This document shows positions 12,992 through 25,337 of a stretch of DNA of 64,000 nucleotides, piece by piece (positions within the stretch are counted from its first letter, which is position 1; every line of letters starts with the position of its first letter). Origin of the DNA: Cylindrobasidium torrendii FP15055 ss-10. Lineage: Eukaryota > Basidiomycota > Agaricomycetes > Agaricales > Physalacriaceae. Both the position numbers and the translations under genes were made by a program. Location: assembly GCA_000934385.1 (NCBI GenBank), contig KN880437.1, positions 1 to 64,000 on the forward strand, in the 5' to 3' direction. Below the pieces are notes generated by a model. That model saw only the letters and a program-made list of their open reading frames with translations, was not told the origin of the DNA and did no database searches.

Positions 12992-15367
12992 GTTGGACGG
13001 AAGAGGACAAGGAGACGGACGGACACACTGAGTTTTTGACTGCTAAACTGCTGAGCTTATATATTGTAGGCTATATGTGGTCACGGTACCTGCTCCCCCA
13101 GATCAAATGATCATTTCAAAATTCCCCGCATTCGAGTTTGGCTCCTGAAGGCAAATACCGAGGGCCAGTCGTACCACCGGCGCTATCTTACCACGTCCCT
13201 TTGGTTCCCTTGCACTTGATTTCCTGATGAAAAAAAAAATACTGTTGGAATCATAATCAAAGCTGTATTCCATGCAACAAATAATGTATCTGTAAATCAT
13301 CGTGCTCTCCCTCTCTCTCTATCTCCTTTGTGGGTCTCGGTCTCCCGTCAGCGGGCCTCCCGTAGCATAAGATCACGGACAACCTGCGGGACTGCATTTG
13401 GTGCCACCCCCATGCCGAGCTCTGTGCCAAGGCTACAACCTTCTGCCCCCGACCGGCCGAACGGCGGGCTCACTTCAGTTTATGTTTCCACGGGACTTCA
13501 TTCCGTCGCTCTGTGTAGTACGTATTGAAAATTTATGGTATTGTCCTTTATCTTATTGGTTCTCACCACGATATCTTCCCCAGACCCATGGGCCATGTTG
13601 GTATTTCTGATCGGCGCTCTTTTCCGTTGATGTTGTGGGCCCTTCGGCCCGTGTATGCCACTGTAACTTATCCTTATTTCCCCACAATTGTCTTCATTAT
13701 TTGCTCAACGACGCCGAGGGAGTATACTCAAGGCGCACTGCGTCGATATGTACCCATCCACATCGTACCAACTCTCCTTGCATCGTTATGCTTTGCCATC
13801 ATCGTCAAAAATCACACCTTCAATACACTCACTCTAACGCTATGTGGATTTCGAAATCCACTGCATCTCTCCGACCGTGGATTGACTTTCGCGTTAGTAC
13901 CGGGCTCAATAACATATGGAATGTGTATGCTGCTGCTCACACCGTCCACCTGAGGTCCAGGGCATTGGAGTACCAATCCTACCTATCTGTCAAGGATCAA
14001 CATTTCCGAGCCAGAGAGCCAATCTTCGGACAAGGAAGCTCGACTGCCTGGTAGCACGCACCTCCTGGACATCGGCCTGAGGATTTACAGGCAGGAGAAC
14101 GCCTAACAGTGATTAACGAATTACAGTGATGAGCGCTTTGATTGAAAGGACCAACAGAGATGTCTGCTGACCCACAACATACGTCCTATCTCGACAGCTC
14201 ACGATGACATGGTGCAACAAACAATTGCATGGTACAACCCTTGTTGCGATCCCTGAAGCACAGTCTATGCCTAGATAGAACAGAATCTTGACGTGTAGGG
14301 TATGCAAGTTATCCACGTCGAAGTCCCCAGCACGCAAGGCTCGCCGACTCTCGTATCCAAGAAGTCGTGTCGAAGCCAGCCGCTGCAGGGCTTGCTAAGA
14401 GATGACTGAGACGCGCATTGTGCACAATGAAGAATTATCGCACGATCACGTGACTAACCCTGCTCAGTGCTCGAAGAAGATAGATGTTTACTGAGTCCCC
14501 GGTAACTCGGTATTCAATGAACTTCGAGAATGAGAAGTCGTCATGCCGTCGGGCAAGCCTTCATCCAAAGACTTGACCAGAGGTGCTGCCGTCTGTACCG
14601 CACAGGAGAGTTCCCTGTGGCCGCATCGGCAGAGTAATGCTGGAATCGTCGCATAATGGAATTCGGCAAGGACACGAATCACTGCATATAAGAAGCGGTA
14701 GCTCCAGTTCTTTGGGGTTTTCGCAATACAGCAAATTACCGACAGTTTGCATGCAGCACAAGATGTTTGTAAGTCTAGACAAACTCGCATGAGTGTGCTG
14801 TTTGCAACGTTTGCTGATGCTGTATATTACCTTGCCGATAGCCCACCACCGCCTAGCCCACCCCGAAGCATAGCGGGCACATGACAGCTGTATGTCCATA
14901 ACATGGTCAGACTCACGCACGTTATCAATACCACCGCGCGAACTCCTCGGCCAGATTCGAGCTCTTGGCAACGCGAGCGAATGTTCAACGAAATGATCAG
15001 TCAAAACAGCCTGTCGAAGAAGTAACCAAGGTTGTCAGGAGTTTCAATGGAACGAAATCATTTCTTCTCAAGCTTTGCATTCGAAAACAGGATGAAAGCA
15101 AAAGCTCGATACCACAGGCGGAATCTTTGGATGCCACCGCTAAATCCGGCCCAGGTGTGTTCGCCAGACATCCAGCACCGATTTCAGGCATGCAACTTGG
15201 CTGAACAAGGTCGGTCCTTAGCCCGATGCCTCGAGATACGATTGTCGCTCAACTGTCTACAGGTCAACGAGAATGGTACAGACAGACAGACAGGGAGCGC
15301 CGATGCGATATAGAAGATCCTAGAGTATGAACAGAACAGGAATTTGGTGTATGGACACGAGAGTAAA
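12992..15367. other. Gene-free interval of 2.4 kb
   Basis: This lies between the acetyl-CoA synthetase start and the Ypt6 3' end. Two longer open frames (13525-13953 plus, 14561-15004 minus) have compositions unlike proteins and match no family I know. A short CT-rich run (13309-13324) and a GACA run (near 15281) are the only simple repeats noted. The part next to 12992 must contain the acetyl-CoA synthetase promoter. Confidence 0.45.
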
Positions 15368-16250
<883 letters not shown>

Positions 16251-16599
16251 TGCGAAGTGTGCGTGAACGTGCTCAGTCCGGGATCGTCAGTGAACGGAAG
16301 GAAGTCAAGTTGCGCTCATCACGTCATGTCCAGTCTTGATCTGAGCTAGCTATAGAGCGCGACCGAGACTGCAGATGTAAGCGGCGCAGAAAGTATGCAC
16401 TTTATTTACAAGGAAGCTACGGTAACCCCCACACTTTCAGTGTGATGCCGATATTTGTACTTCGTCCATTATTGGGTACTGTAAATACTAAATACGGAAG
16501 AAGGCCAATCGACCGTTTATAACCTTGCGATAATGATGGTCCTGGAGTTTACATAGGCCATGTTCCCTCATAAGACCAGCACAAAGCCTATCCAGGCAC

Positions 16600-18785
16600 T
16601 TATAATTCTGCAATCCCCCCATCCTCTTTAATGGCGACCCTCGTCTTCTGTGTGGACGCACGAGCAGGCCAAGGAGCATCAAAAACCACTTCGAGCTCTT
16701 CCAGGGTCCGCCCGACCGTTTCCACGCAGAATAAATACCAAAGTGCTGACGCACACAAATTCCAGCCAACGAACCTGTCCTCGAAGTCAATCGATACCCC
16801 TGCAGGCTTAGAATAGCTGCTCACACAAAGTAATACTGAAGAATATGGGTTATCAAGAGTACTCAAACTAACATGAAGTTACTCACCTTCCATCCAAGAG
16901 CTTGAAGTCCAACGCTATTCGCAAATGTATTGATGAATCCTGGGGATATCACAGTCAGCATGTTTTGCATGTCCATGAGGTGTTAACTTACCGGCAAGGT
17001 TGGATATGAGGATGTGTACGCCCATGCCTTTGGCACGCATATCTTGACGAAGCACCCTAAGCCATATTTAGTATAGCCCTTCAAACATGAAAGTCGCGCA
17101 CTCAGCACAGTAAAGCGCCTGCAGAGGCGTATACGTAAAACTGTACGCAATACCAAAAAGAAAGATGAAGGTGATGGACGCATGGGCACCTGCAGTGTTG
17201 GTGTTGCCTTCGACGCCGTACTTTCCAGACAAGACCGCAGCAATAGCAAGCAAGCAGGCTAGCACAAAGGCGCCGATGTACAGTCTCCGACGCCGTCCAA
17301 TTGTGTCTGATAGCATGGCACCAGTGAAGGCTCCCCCGGCACTGAGCAAAGCATTGGCGAAGTTGCTGTGAAATCCGTGAGATGAATGCACGCCAATGGA
17401 AATTTCCGTACTCACTATAATTGTCGGGTTTCAGACGACTGCACGCCCGCATTTTTGAGCAAAACGGTGAGGAAGTATGTGATTAACTGTTCGCAGCGTC
17501 ATTCAACGGTCAAGGGGTCGGCTGGGATGTACGTACACCGTTTCCAGCGAGCTGCCCATTGACACACATGAGAGTCAAAGTCCACATACGCCATCTTGCG
17601 TTGCTATCCCGGACGAGGCAGCGATAATCCCACGAGGGCTCCCTTTTCTTGACTTCAATGGCTTCTTCAAACTCTCTCATCTGCAGCTAATAGGCAGGCT
17701 AAGCAGACGAAATACATGAAACCGAGATGCTCTACCTCGATGATAGCGTTGCTCTGCCCGTCATTGCTGTGGTACTTGCACAAAACAGCCCTTGCCTCTT
17801 CTTTCCGCCCCTTCTGAATGAGCCATCGAGGGGATTCAGGACAAAATAGTGCGCAGACAATAACAATGATTGGTGGTACAATTTGAAGAAGAAGAGGGAG
17901 CCTCCAGGCCCAGGTCGACTGAAGCTTGATAGAGCCCACCATTGCACCGGTCGCAGGGATGGAACCTATGAAGAAGCATGAATTGTAGAGGCTAATTGAC
18001 TGTCAGTACTGTAAAGATGCATTTGCTTAAAGACATACGACCCAAGCCTTCCGCGCCATTGTGGAGGGGCGAGCTCAGTAACCCAGGTCGGCGCAGCGGT
18101 AGTAGAAATTGCGATGCCAAATCCAAGGAGGAACTGTACCTCTCATTAGTTCTTGAGGGCACGCCTCTCAGGCCAGGCTACTCACACGTCCACCAAGAAA
18201 ATAGCCTGAGTTCTGTGCAGCAGTCACAATAGCCGCTCCCAGAAGAATGAAGCCAGCACCGATGAACATCCCACCTCTTCGGCCAAACCTGTCTGTCAAT
18301 GGACCAGCTGCGATACTCCCAGCACAGTTGCCGACGGTGTAAATCATGAAGACAATTCCCGTCGCTTTGCCAGTTGTGGTCATATGGAACTGCGACGCTG
18401 TGAGCGAGATTTGATATAGCATAGCAGACGCACATAGTCTTGATATTGTGCCATGTCGTTGATGCCAGAGAGCAAGCTCCCGTCGAATCCTATGAACAGG
18501 CGGCAATTGAGTGGCCAGCATTATGGCGGCGACGGTGGGCGCAACTGACCAGATGATACCGCATTCATGAATCCGACCATAACAATGAAATAGAGCTAAA
18601 ATTTTGTTAAAAGAGCGTGACCAAGTCGATGAAATTTGCACTTTGAAAGCCCTGGCGCTCCTTGGATTCAAATCCGTCTTCTCGACAGCAGTCAGATAGT
18701 CGACATTATAGACTTCCTTGACTTCCGCCACGTCGCTCTGTACGATGACCTTGTCGACAGACTTCTGGGAAGCGGCGTCCGACAT
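16600..18785 (-). CDS. MFS sugar transporter, 13 exons
   Basis: Exons run 18642-18785, 18550-18595, 18434-18489, 18186-18389, 18042-18133, 17736-17991, 17537-17686, 17416-17486, 17102-17365, 16992-17056, 16887-16939, 16825-16835 (11 nt) and 16600-16774. Every junction keeps frame, giving 528 residues. Signatures of the hexose/lactose-permease sugar porter family are FDGSLLSGIN, DRFGRRGG, PESPRWLIQKGR and, near the end, VETVGRTLEELEVVFD. It should be a 12-helix plasma-membrane proton symporter for a mono- or disaccharide; the substrate cannot be read from sequence. Twelve introns of 44-60 nt make it the most fragmented gene traced here. Confidence 0.93.
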
Positions 18786-19470
18786 TGCAGTGGGGGTATC
18801 AGATAGAGAGCAACTCGAATCACTCGGGATCCAATGCAGCGATAGAATCAAGCCATGTATCGGTCATGAGGTTAAAAGGCTGTTATCTCGCATGTAGGTC
18901 GCAGGTGTTCTCCGTCGGTTGGTATAATGATAAGAGTTTTAACGGATGGTTCAAAGCTATTTGAAAGTGATATCCAGTATCTGAAGATACTGTGAGAATT
19001 GGGCGCATGATAGTCACTGGTCAAGGCGGAGGACTTGCGCCGCACGTGGTTCTGGTATACAGAATATTGTACTGATCGCACGCCGTTGCTTTAGTGCAGA
19101 CGAGTGGCCGAGGATTGGAGGAGACAGGAAGTAAGACTAAGTGTTACAGTTTGCAATTGGAATGCAATAGAAGTCAAACTTTGTGGCCATCTCAATAAAA
19201 CTTGAAGATGCCAAAGCGCCTGGGGTTTGGAATCACAAGATGTATTACACTTCAAAAATTTCTATGAGTATGCGGATATACTACCAGCTCTTCACTGTGC
19301 AGTTTCTCGGCAAGTTGAAGCCATCAGTTCACGACGCGTCGCGATCGAGGACGCGTTTCTCGTGTTTTATGACAAATTTACCGCAGTCCGCACTGCCTTA
19401 CACAGTACCTGTGGTCAATTGATTAATCTTTGTTCCCTTACCATCACTATCTCTATCCATTCTCGCAAAC
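18786..19470. promoter_or_regulatory. Shared upstream region of divergent genes
   Basis: These 685 nt lie between the start codons of the sugar transporter (minus) and the CaaX protein (plus), so they should contain both promoters. The bases just before 19471 are pyrimidine-rich, as is common upstream of fungal transcription starts. No specific operator was recognised. Confidence 0.4.
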
Positions 19471-20778
19471 ATGATCCTTGTCGAGCCCATCAGCCCGCCC
19501 TCCGCAGCGCCTCACCCAGAGTCGACGTCGGACCTCCCGCCGTCCTACGAATCCGTGCTCAATGCAGAATTCGGCGACCCAACCCCGTCTGTTTTCCACG
19601 CAGCATCTCCTCCTTTGCCTCCGATTCCAGATGACGGGCCGCTCCCTGAGCCCCATCTTCCAACTCTCCATGAGCGCCATTCGGCACCGACGATTCCGCA
19701 GATGGCAGCAGGAAGCCAGCGTCGTCGGCGAGCTCCATCACACGCCCCAATTCTTCCGGCCCGCAATCCGACGCGACCACGCTCGACAGTGTTGCCGCGA
19801 CAGCACGGTGAGCATCAGGCGCGCCAGCGCGCAGTATCTTTGGGACGTCCACTTTCCAGGCGCAGTACGTCGTCCCCTGGGCCGACCCCGGTGAGAAGGG
19901 AATCACGGGCACGTCGTGTTTCTACTACGAGGCAGCAAGTGACCATGCCCCGCTACTCGCAGACGCTTCCTAGTCGAAGCCAGACACGGGGACGCCCACC
20001 TCTGACACCCAATTCCCCACAAGACCTACTGGATCTAGCCGCGTTTCGTCGAAAATCGTTCTTTTGTTCCAGCAAAAAGACAGCCCAGCTCGTCCGCCAG
20101 CATGCGATGTCCTTCCTGATGGAGGAGAGCCATAAAACGTCTGTCGCGGAAACATTGACGCTCCTCGACGAGGCTTGCTCATTGTGCAAGTTGACACTAG
20201 GCACGGTGCTGAGTGAAACCAAGGTTGACGGCCACCCTATACTATACTGGGCCGTTGTCCAGGGGCGCCCCGATGCGACGATACAGGCTTTACTCAAATA
20301 CATCCCCAGTCCGATGGACGACGAGATGCGTCAGGCTGCGCTCACGCGTTCGGACTGGAGATTGTTCCAGAGGATCAGGATTTGGCTGGGTATGGGAGGA
20401 AAAGTCAAGGTCGATGAACGGGTTGATGGCAAAGGGTTCACAGTTCACTTCCAGAATCTATCGATGGAGACAGGTGTAGAGTTCATCGCAACGGGAAGAA
20501 TGTGGCGACTGGATTTCTCGCCGGGGACGATGTCACTATCGTTATTATCGACGAGTGCTCCCACCTTTGTGGATGGGGTGTTCTTGGACACGTCGAGGGC
20601 GACCCCGTCATACTCTGTCCCTCTGAAGTCGGCGCAGATGTTGCGGCCAGGACGAGGGAAAGACGGCAAGTCAAAGCATATCAACGCATCATTCCCCATG
20701 AACGCGAGGCTAGAAAAATCGCGATTGGACGTTAGGTTGGTTAAACCAACCGAGGACTCGAGCTGTGTTATTTGTTGA
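19471..20778 (+). CDS. Unknown protein with PPxY motif and C-terminal CaaX box
   Basis: A single exon encodes 435 residues. The first about 190 residues are Pro/Ser/Arg-rich and look disordered; LPPSYESV near residue 23 is a PPxY motif that could bind WW domains, for example of a Nedd4/Rsp5 ligase. A folded-looking part follows (about residues 190-400). The protein ends SSCVIC, so Cys432 is placed for CaaX prenylation, predicting membrane attachment. I do not recognise a domain. The lack of introns is unusual beside its neighbours. It is probably a basidiomycete-specific membrane-associated adaptor, but that is inference. Confidence 0.75.
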   Translation: MILVEPISPPSAAPHPESTSDLPPSYESVLNAEFGDPTPSVFHAASPPLPPIPDDGPLPEPHLPTLHERHSAPTIPQMAAGSQRRRRAPSHAPILPARNPTRPRSTVLPRQHGEHQARQRAVSLGRPLSRRSTSSPGPTPVRRESRARRVSTTRQQVTMPRYSQTLPSRSQTRGRPPLTPNSPQDLLDLAAFRRKSFFCSSKKTAQLVRQHAMSFLMEESHKTSVAETLTLLDEACSLCKLTLGTVLSETKVDGHPILYWAVVQGRPDATIQALLKYIPSPMDDEMRQAALTRSDWRLFQRIRIWLGMGGKVKVDERVDGKGFTVHFQNLSMETGVEFIATGRMWRLDFSPGTMSLSLLSTSAPTFVDGVFLDTSRATPSYSVPLKSAQMLRPGRGKDGKSKHINASFPMNARLEKSRLDVRLVKPTEDSSCVIC

Positions 20779-21384
20779 ATATTCCCTCTTTTTGTTATGT
20801 GACGGACAGAAATAATGACATGTATGTAGTGTTTGGAATGTATACTCAATCAATCCGCGTAGCTGTATGGCCACCCATTCTTACCCTCTCAATTTAATAG
20901 CAAATCATTCGGGATTCACTGAAAAACCAGTAAGCAACAGCCTTGCGCTCCGACCGACATCCGTATATGGTACCCAAGTAGGTAAAATACCCTTTGATGC
21001 CATATAGCAAGCCAAAAACAGGACGCGACACCGTCATGGGCCGAGCCACGACCTCAAGCTCAAAGCTCAGATTGATATTGACCTGCATAATCTGTGCATA
21101 ATGCTGCATTGTCCATTTTGATGGCGGATCAGTGTGATCGAGTGGCATCGAGTCCTGTTGGTTCGACGTTTGTCCGATTTCCAGCATGCGATTTTCATCG
21201 ACGATGAGAAACATTGGTTGTTTACAGTAGAGGATTGTGGCACGTAATAACACAGATCATGGTTCGAGTTACATTTGCCAGTGTTCAGTAGGGCAAAGAT
21301 CTACGCCACCCTTTAGAAAGTAAGAAAGTCCCAGCACGTTGAATAACTTAGAGCAAATACGTAGATAAAACACCAAATGTATAG
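20779..21384. other. Convergent intergenic region
   Basis: These 600 nt lie between the 3' ends of the CaaX gene and the Zn2Cys6 gene. The minus-strand open frame at 20894-21253 (119 codons) shows no motif and I do not call it. It is presumably 3' UTRs. Confidence 0.4.
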
Positions 21385-22917
21385 TCACCGTGGCAATAAG
21401 CTACTCCCTGTCGATGTTAACGCAGATGTCGGCTCATACACTGCCTGACCATATGCGTTATTCGTCCACCCCGCGACATCGTAAGCACGACTCAGCTCGA
21501 GCGGCGCGCCTTGATAATCCGGTATCCATGCCTCCCATTGCGCGCCTACCAAGCCGCGCAGCCTATCGATCTCTGTTCTCCAAATATTCGGCATCCACCA
21601 TGGCATAGGTCGCAGCGTCGACATATTCAGCATGATGGCACACCAGTGGGACGCAATGATGAGGGCACGGGGCCGTTTTAACGAGAGCAAGGTGATGAAT
21701 TCATCCGGGATGAGGACAAACCAGACAAGCGCAGCTTGGTATTCAAAACCGGGGTGCAGCGATGCTTTCCAGGAGCGCCGAAGGGTCCCTGCAGCTTCGG
21801 CGTATACGCGTGCAATTTCCGGGTCCATGACTTCCTCTGGATCTGGCGCACAGCTTGCGAGATGGATGTTCTGCAAATACGCTGGTAGTTGGTAGTCACT
21901 CCGCTCGTCCACGTCGGCCTGCAGACCCTTGTTGATGACTTCGTGGCTGGCAGTGAGGACGCGTATGAATGGACCTATGGCGCCGTTGTAGTACTGCATC
22001 CAGAATTTCTCCATCATCGGCATGTTCACATGAGTGCGCAGGAAGCGCACCCACTCTGGCTCGAGAGGATTCTTCGAAGATGCGAAATGGTACAGGGCAA
22101 TGAGGAAGTGCGTAATAAAGGTTATGCCCATGTTGTCGGGCTCGGATGGCCGCGAGTCGGCATCGTACAAAATGGGAAGGAGACCTGCTTTGGCTTTGTC
22201 AAGTTGTGTACGCGCCGCAAATCCGTAGCGGGTGGAGAGAGCGCCGTCCGAATGCGCATAGGACAGGTGGAGGGCAGAGACAGCGAGCATTGCGTGGAGA
22301 AGAAAGTGAGCATCTGTTGAAAATGCAAGGGATGGTACCCCAGACTTCCAGAATTCGGACACAGGCGCATCGTAATCGTTGAATGTATAGGCAAGAACAG
22401 TGCTGTAGTGGTGCATCATCTCGAGTGTCCCAAGGTCCAAGGGCTGGTTAGCAGCCGCAGACATCTGTGATATGTCTCAATACTGAGCGTGGTGAGAAAA
22501 ACGGTGGGCGATACTTGCAGAGGGAAATGAGGATATACTGGTGGAAAGAGGACTAGACATTTCCATGGGTGGTGTCCGAGGGCGGCTATCTGTCTGGCTG
22601 GGCTGACTGTGCTTCGACTTTGCTCGTTTGTAGGATGAGCTGTCGGCTGGTGGTGTTGTGAGCCGCTTCATTCGAGGCGGGCGCTCAAGTTCGTCGCGCT
22701 CGTCGCCCCAGACACATTCTATATCGCGTTTTTCGCAGTTCATGCACAGGGGAGTGCTTTCATCGCACTAAGAAACAGTGGAGCCTTAGATATCAGAATG
22801 TAACCTTGACCAGCGCTAACCCGACCGCACCTTTATGCGCCTTCTGCGACACGTCTTGCAGCCAGTCTTCGTCTTTTTATGTGGCCTTATTGACCTCCCA
22901 GGTGTTTCGTCATCCAT
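21385..22917 (-). CDS. Zn2Cys6 fungal transcription factor
   Basis: Exons 22831-22917, 22519-22767 and 21385-22464 give 471 residues. Splicing restores a canonical binuclear zinc cluster with cysteines at 20, 23, 30, 37, 40 and 47 (spacing 2-6-6-2-6), preceded by a basic stretch. A Ser/Pro-rich linker with a basic patch (KRAKSK) follows. The C-terminal 360 residues contain LDLGTLEMMHHYST, the start of the fungal-specific regulatory domain seen in Upc2-like factors. Intron 2 (22465-22518) starts GCAAGT, a GC-AG intron; no GT donor keeps frame, because the two exons share a frame separated by a TGA. Target genes are unknown. Confidence 0.9.
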
Positions 22918-23031
22918 TGCTCGAGAAAGTAGGAAGCAGAGTTTGATACCCCATCAACCAGAGACAGCATGCGGCAAATGTACTACAGGGTCCGCTCCGA
23001 GATCAGCTTACGGCTTATTCCTCCTGCCATC
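22918..23031. promoter_or_regulatory. Compact bidirectional promoter
   Basis: Only 114 nt separate the start codons of the Zn2Cys6 regulator (minus) and the Dpb4-like gene (plus). Both core promoters and both 5' UTRs must therefore lie here or overlap the neighbouring coding sequence. An in-frame-looking ATG at 22969 is not extended by conserved sequence and is treated as untranslated. Confidence 0.45.
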
Positions 23032-23935
23032 ATGCCTCGCAAAGACGCGTCCACACCGATATCCGCCAAGGCCCAGCAAGACCTGATATCCAGCGGTATC
23101 GAGGAATTTGAACTTCCGAAATCCATTGTCACCAGAATAGCGAGGTCGGCTGTACGTCGAGCGCAAGGACGGAAACAGGCGCACATTGACTTTTTTTTGT
23201 AGATTCCCGACAATGCAAAATTGCAGAAAGAGACAATTACGTCCTTGCTGAAGGGCTCTACTGTGTTCGTGAACTACTTGGGTGCGTCCACATCCTCCCG
23301 GCACGAGGCTGCAGCTAATTCTTGAACGCGTACTAGCCGCAACGTAGGGGACTCCCTCATTCGTGTCTTTCATCGCCCTGACGCGTATTCAAGCTCCCAT
23401 GATGTAGCTCTCTCAAAGCAACACAAGACTATAGCTGCTGCAGATGTTCTACGCGCTTTGGAAATCCTCGAACTCGGAGACCTTGTTGACGGCCTGACCA
23501 CCGAACTCGGCGGTGAGTTGCCTTGGGTATCCGCCCGACTAAATGGCTAATTTCCATCTAGTATGGCGCGAACTCAACAAGACCGACAAATCCAAAAAAC
23601 CTGCTGCTCCTGCTGCGAAAGCCAAAGCCACGGCCAAGTCTGTGGGTGCTGCACCGAAGATAAAGATCAAACCATTAGCCAAACCAGCAATATCCACGCC
23701 TCTACCAACTACATCAGAGGCAGACGAGTCTATCTCCGTTGCTGCGCCTACACCTCTGTTAGATGGCGGGGTGTCACCCAACCCCGAGGGTACCCAAGGG
23801 ACAGTCGACGAAGAGATGCTCGCAGAGGACGGCGCAGAGCCGCTAAAGGATAACTTGGCAGTTGATGAAGCCGAGCTGCATAAGGATACCAATGCACTGG
23901 AAGGCGAGAACAAAATGGTAGTGGATGACTCCTGA
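23032..23935 (+). CDS. Histone-fold protein, Dpb4/POLE3-like (DNA polymerase epsilon or CHRAC subunit)
   Basis: Exons 23032-23151, 23203-23281, 23337-23343, 23394-23512 and 23562-23935 give 232 residues. The N-terminal 110 residues are a CBF/NF-Y-type histone fold: FELPKSIVTRIARSAIPDNA (helix 1), KGSTVFVNYLAATSHDVA (helix 2), KTIAAADVLRALEILE (helix 3). Exon 3 is 7 nt and supplies three residues of helix 2; without it the frame is lost. The tail is Lys/Ala/Pro-rich, then acidic, as in POLE3. Such proteins pair with a Dpb3/POLE4 partner in the epsilon holoenzyme and in ISWI chromatin complexes. A paralogue with the same intron positions is at 38191. Confidence 0.88.
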
Positions 23936-25337
23936 GTCGATAAGCGAGAGGAATACCTTCCATGCGTGTATGGTACTTATCATTATGTTTCTACCTACCT
24001 TGCCATACATTACAGTCTCATAATAGTTCAATAGCGCATCTGTATATACCTTTCTCCATATTCACTCTTGACGTTGTCTGTGGCTTGTGCAGAAATGAGA
24101 AAGTTTAGTCTCTGTTTTGGTCAGGTCTGGGCCAAGACTTTGGTACATAAAGGGCTCAAGGCGGCACTACACGGTCACGTGTGCAAGGGTCCACTCGCGA
24201 TCCTCGAGTCTGACAAAGTGTAGTCGAAAGTCAACAGCTGTAAACGTGGAGACATTTATGTTAGTGGAGGACTATTGTATATAGCATCCATATCATAGGA
24301 CACCTCCAGGACGAACAAAGATCCAAGTAACATCCGTCATATGCCATGGCATTCCGAGTACTCGACGCTGGCACCTCAGATCCTCGCCTACATGCAGTGT
24401 CATCGGGACAATCGTCCGTTAAAGTTTGTTTGTATTGGCAGGTACAATAACATTGCCCCAAGATTACCTCGACTCGTTTTACTCGAGGTCACTTTCTAAC
24501 CATCTAAATCGAACGCTGTCGCCTATGTCGAGTTTTCGTGGCGGCGTGTTATATGCGGTTTTTCTTGCCGACATGTGATGGGTCGCGCCAATTGTGTATC
24601 GACGGTGAAAGCCTTTATCACAGTATCGCCACAACTTGTTTGCTTAGCCTGGCGTGCAATGGCTACGACGGAAGCTGTTGACGGACAGATGAAGGAAATG
24701 CCAGTAATTCTCTCTGCGAGTTCGATTAACTTCATGTTTGAGCAAAATAAAGTTGCAATGAAGATGAGGGACAGGTTCTTGTGGCGTCTATCCTGTTGAC
24801 CAAAAACGTAATGGGTCTTCGTTGAATCGCATCTCATCACTCTCAGCCGCGGAATCCCAAGGCTTAATGTTGGAGGCGGCCGCTTCCTTTGCCCTAGTAC
24901 TTGTCGGATACAAATTCACCATTCGATACTCAGTTTTACCTGGCAAGCTCTTCTAGCATCCTACTCAGGCCAACAGCTGACGTTGGCGGGGAGTCCAAGC
25001 CAGCGAAAATGTCGAGTTACAATGGTGTCGCCCATTTCCTTCCAGAGCGACTTGAGAGATATGATTCCGTTGGCTTGTACAGCGATTTGCGTTTATGTTG
25101 ACCGAAGTGAGTGCTACTGATCTCCTTAGATCCACAGTTATCGACCCCCAGTAACCACGAGGCCCCTCGCGTGCTTCACTCTCTCCCAAATGAATTGCAC
25201 CGGCGGCAAGTTCAAACCCCCTTGTGCTTTTGGAGCATCAGCCAAGAATACTTGCGCAGCCCTGGCGCAGTCCATGTCACTTTTGTCTCTTCCTATTACA
25301 ACGAACTAACCCTGCTCACACTCTTTGACCTTTCGCC
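23936..25337. other. Gene-free interval of 1.4 kb
   Basis: No convincing exon, RNA gene or repeat was found. Small open frames (for example 24523-24840 minus) have no motif. The right-hand end must contain the promoter and 5' UTR of the Stealth gene. Confidence 0.45.

Noticed and set aside
13525..13953. Plus-strand open frame of 142 codons with hydrophobic stretches
   Set aside because: Composition is unlike a membrane protein family, there are no motifs, no supporting splice context and overlapping frames are equally open.
14561..15004. Minus-strand open frame of 147 codons
   Set aside because: Cys- and Arg-rich with no domain and no plausible start context; probably chance.
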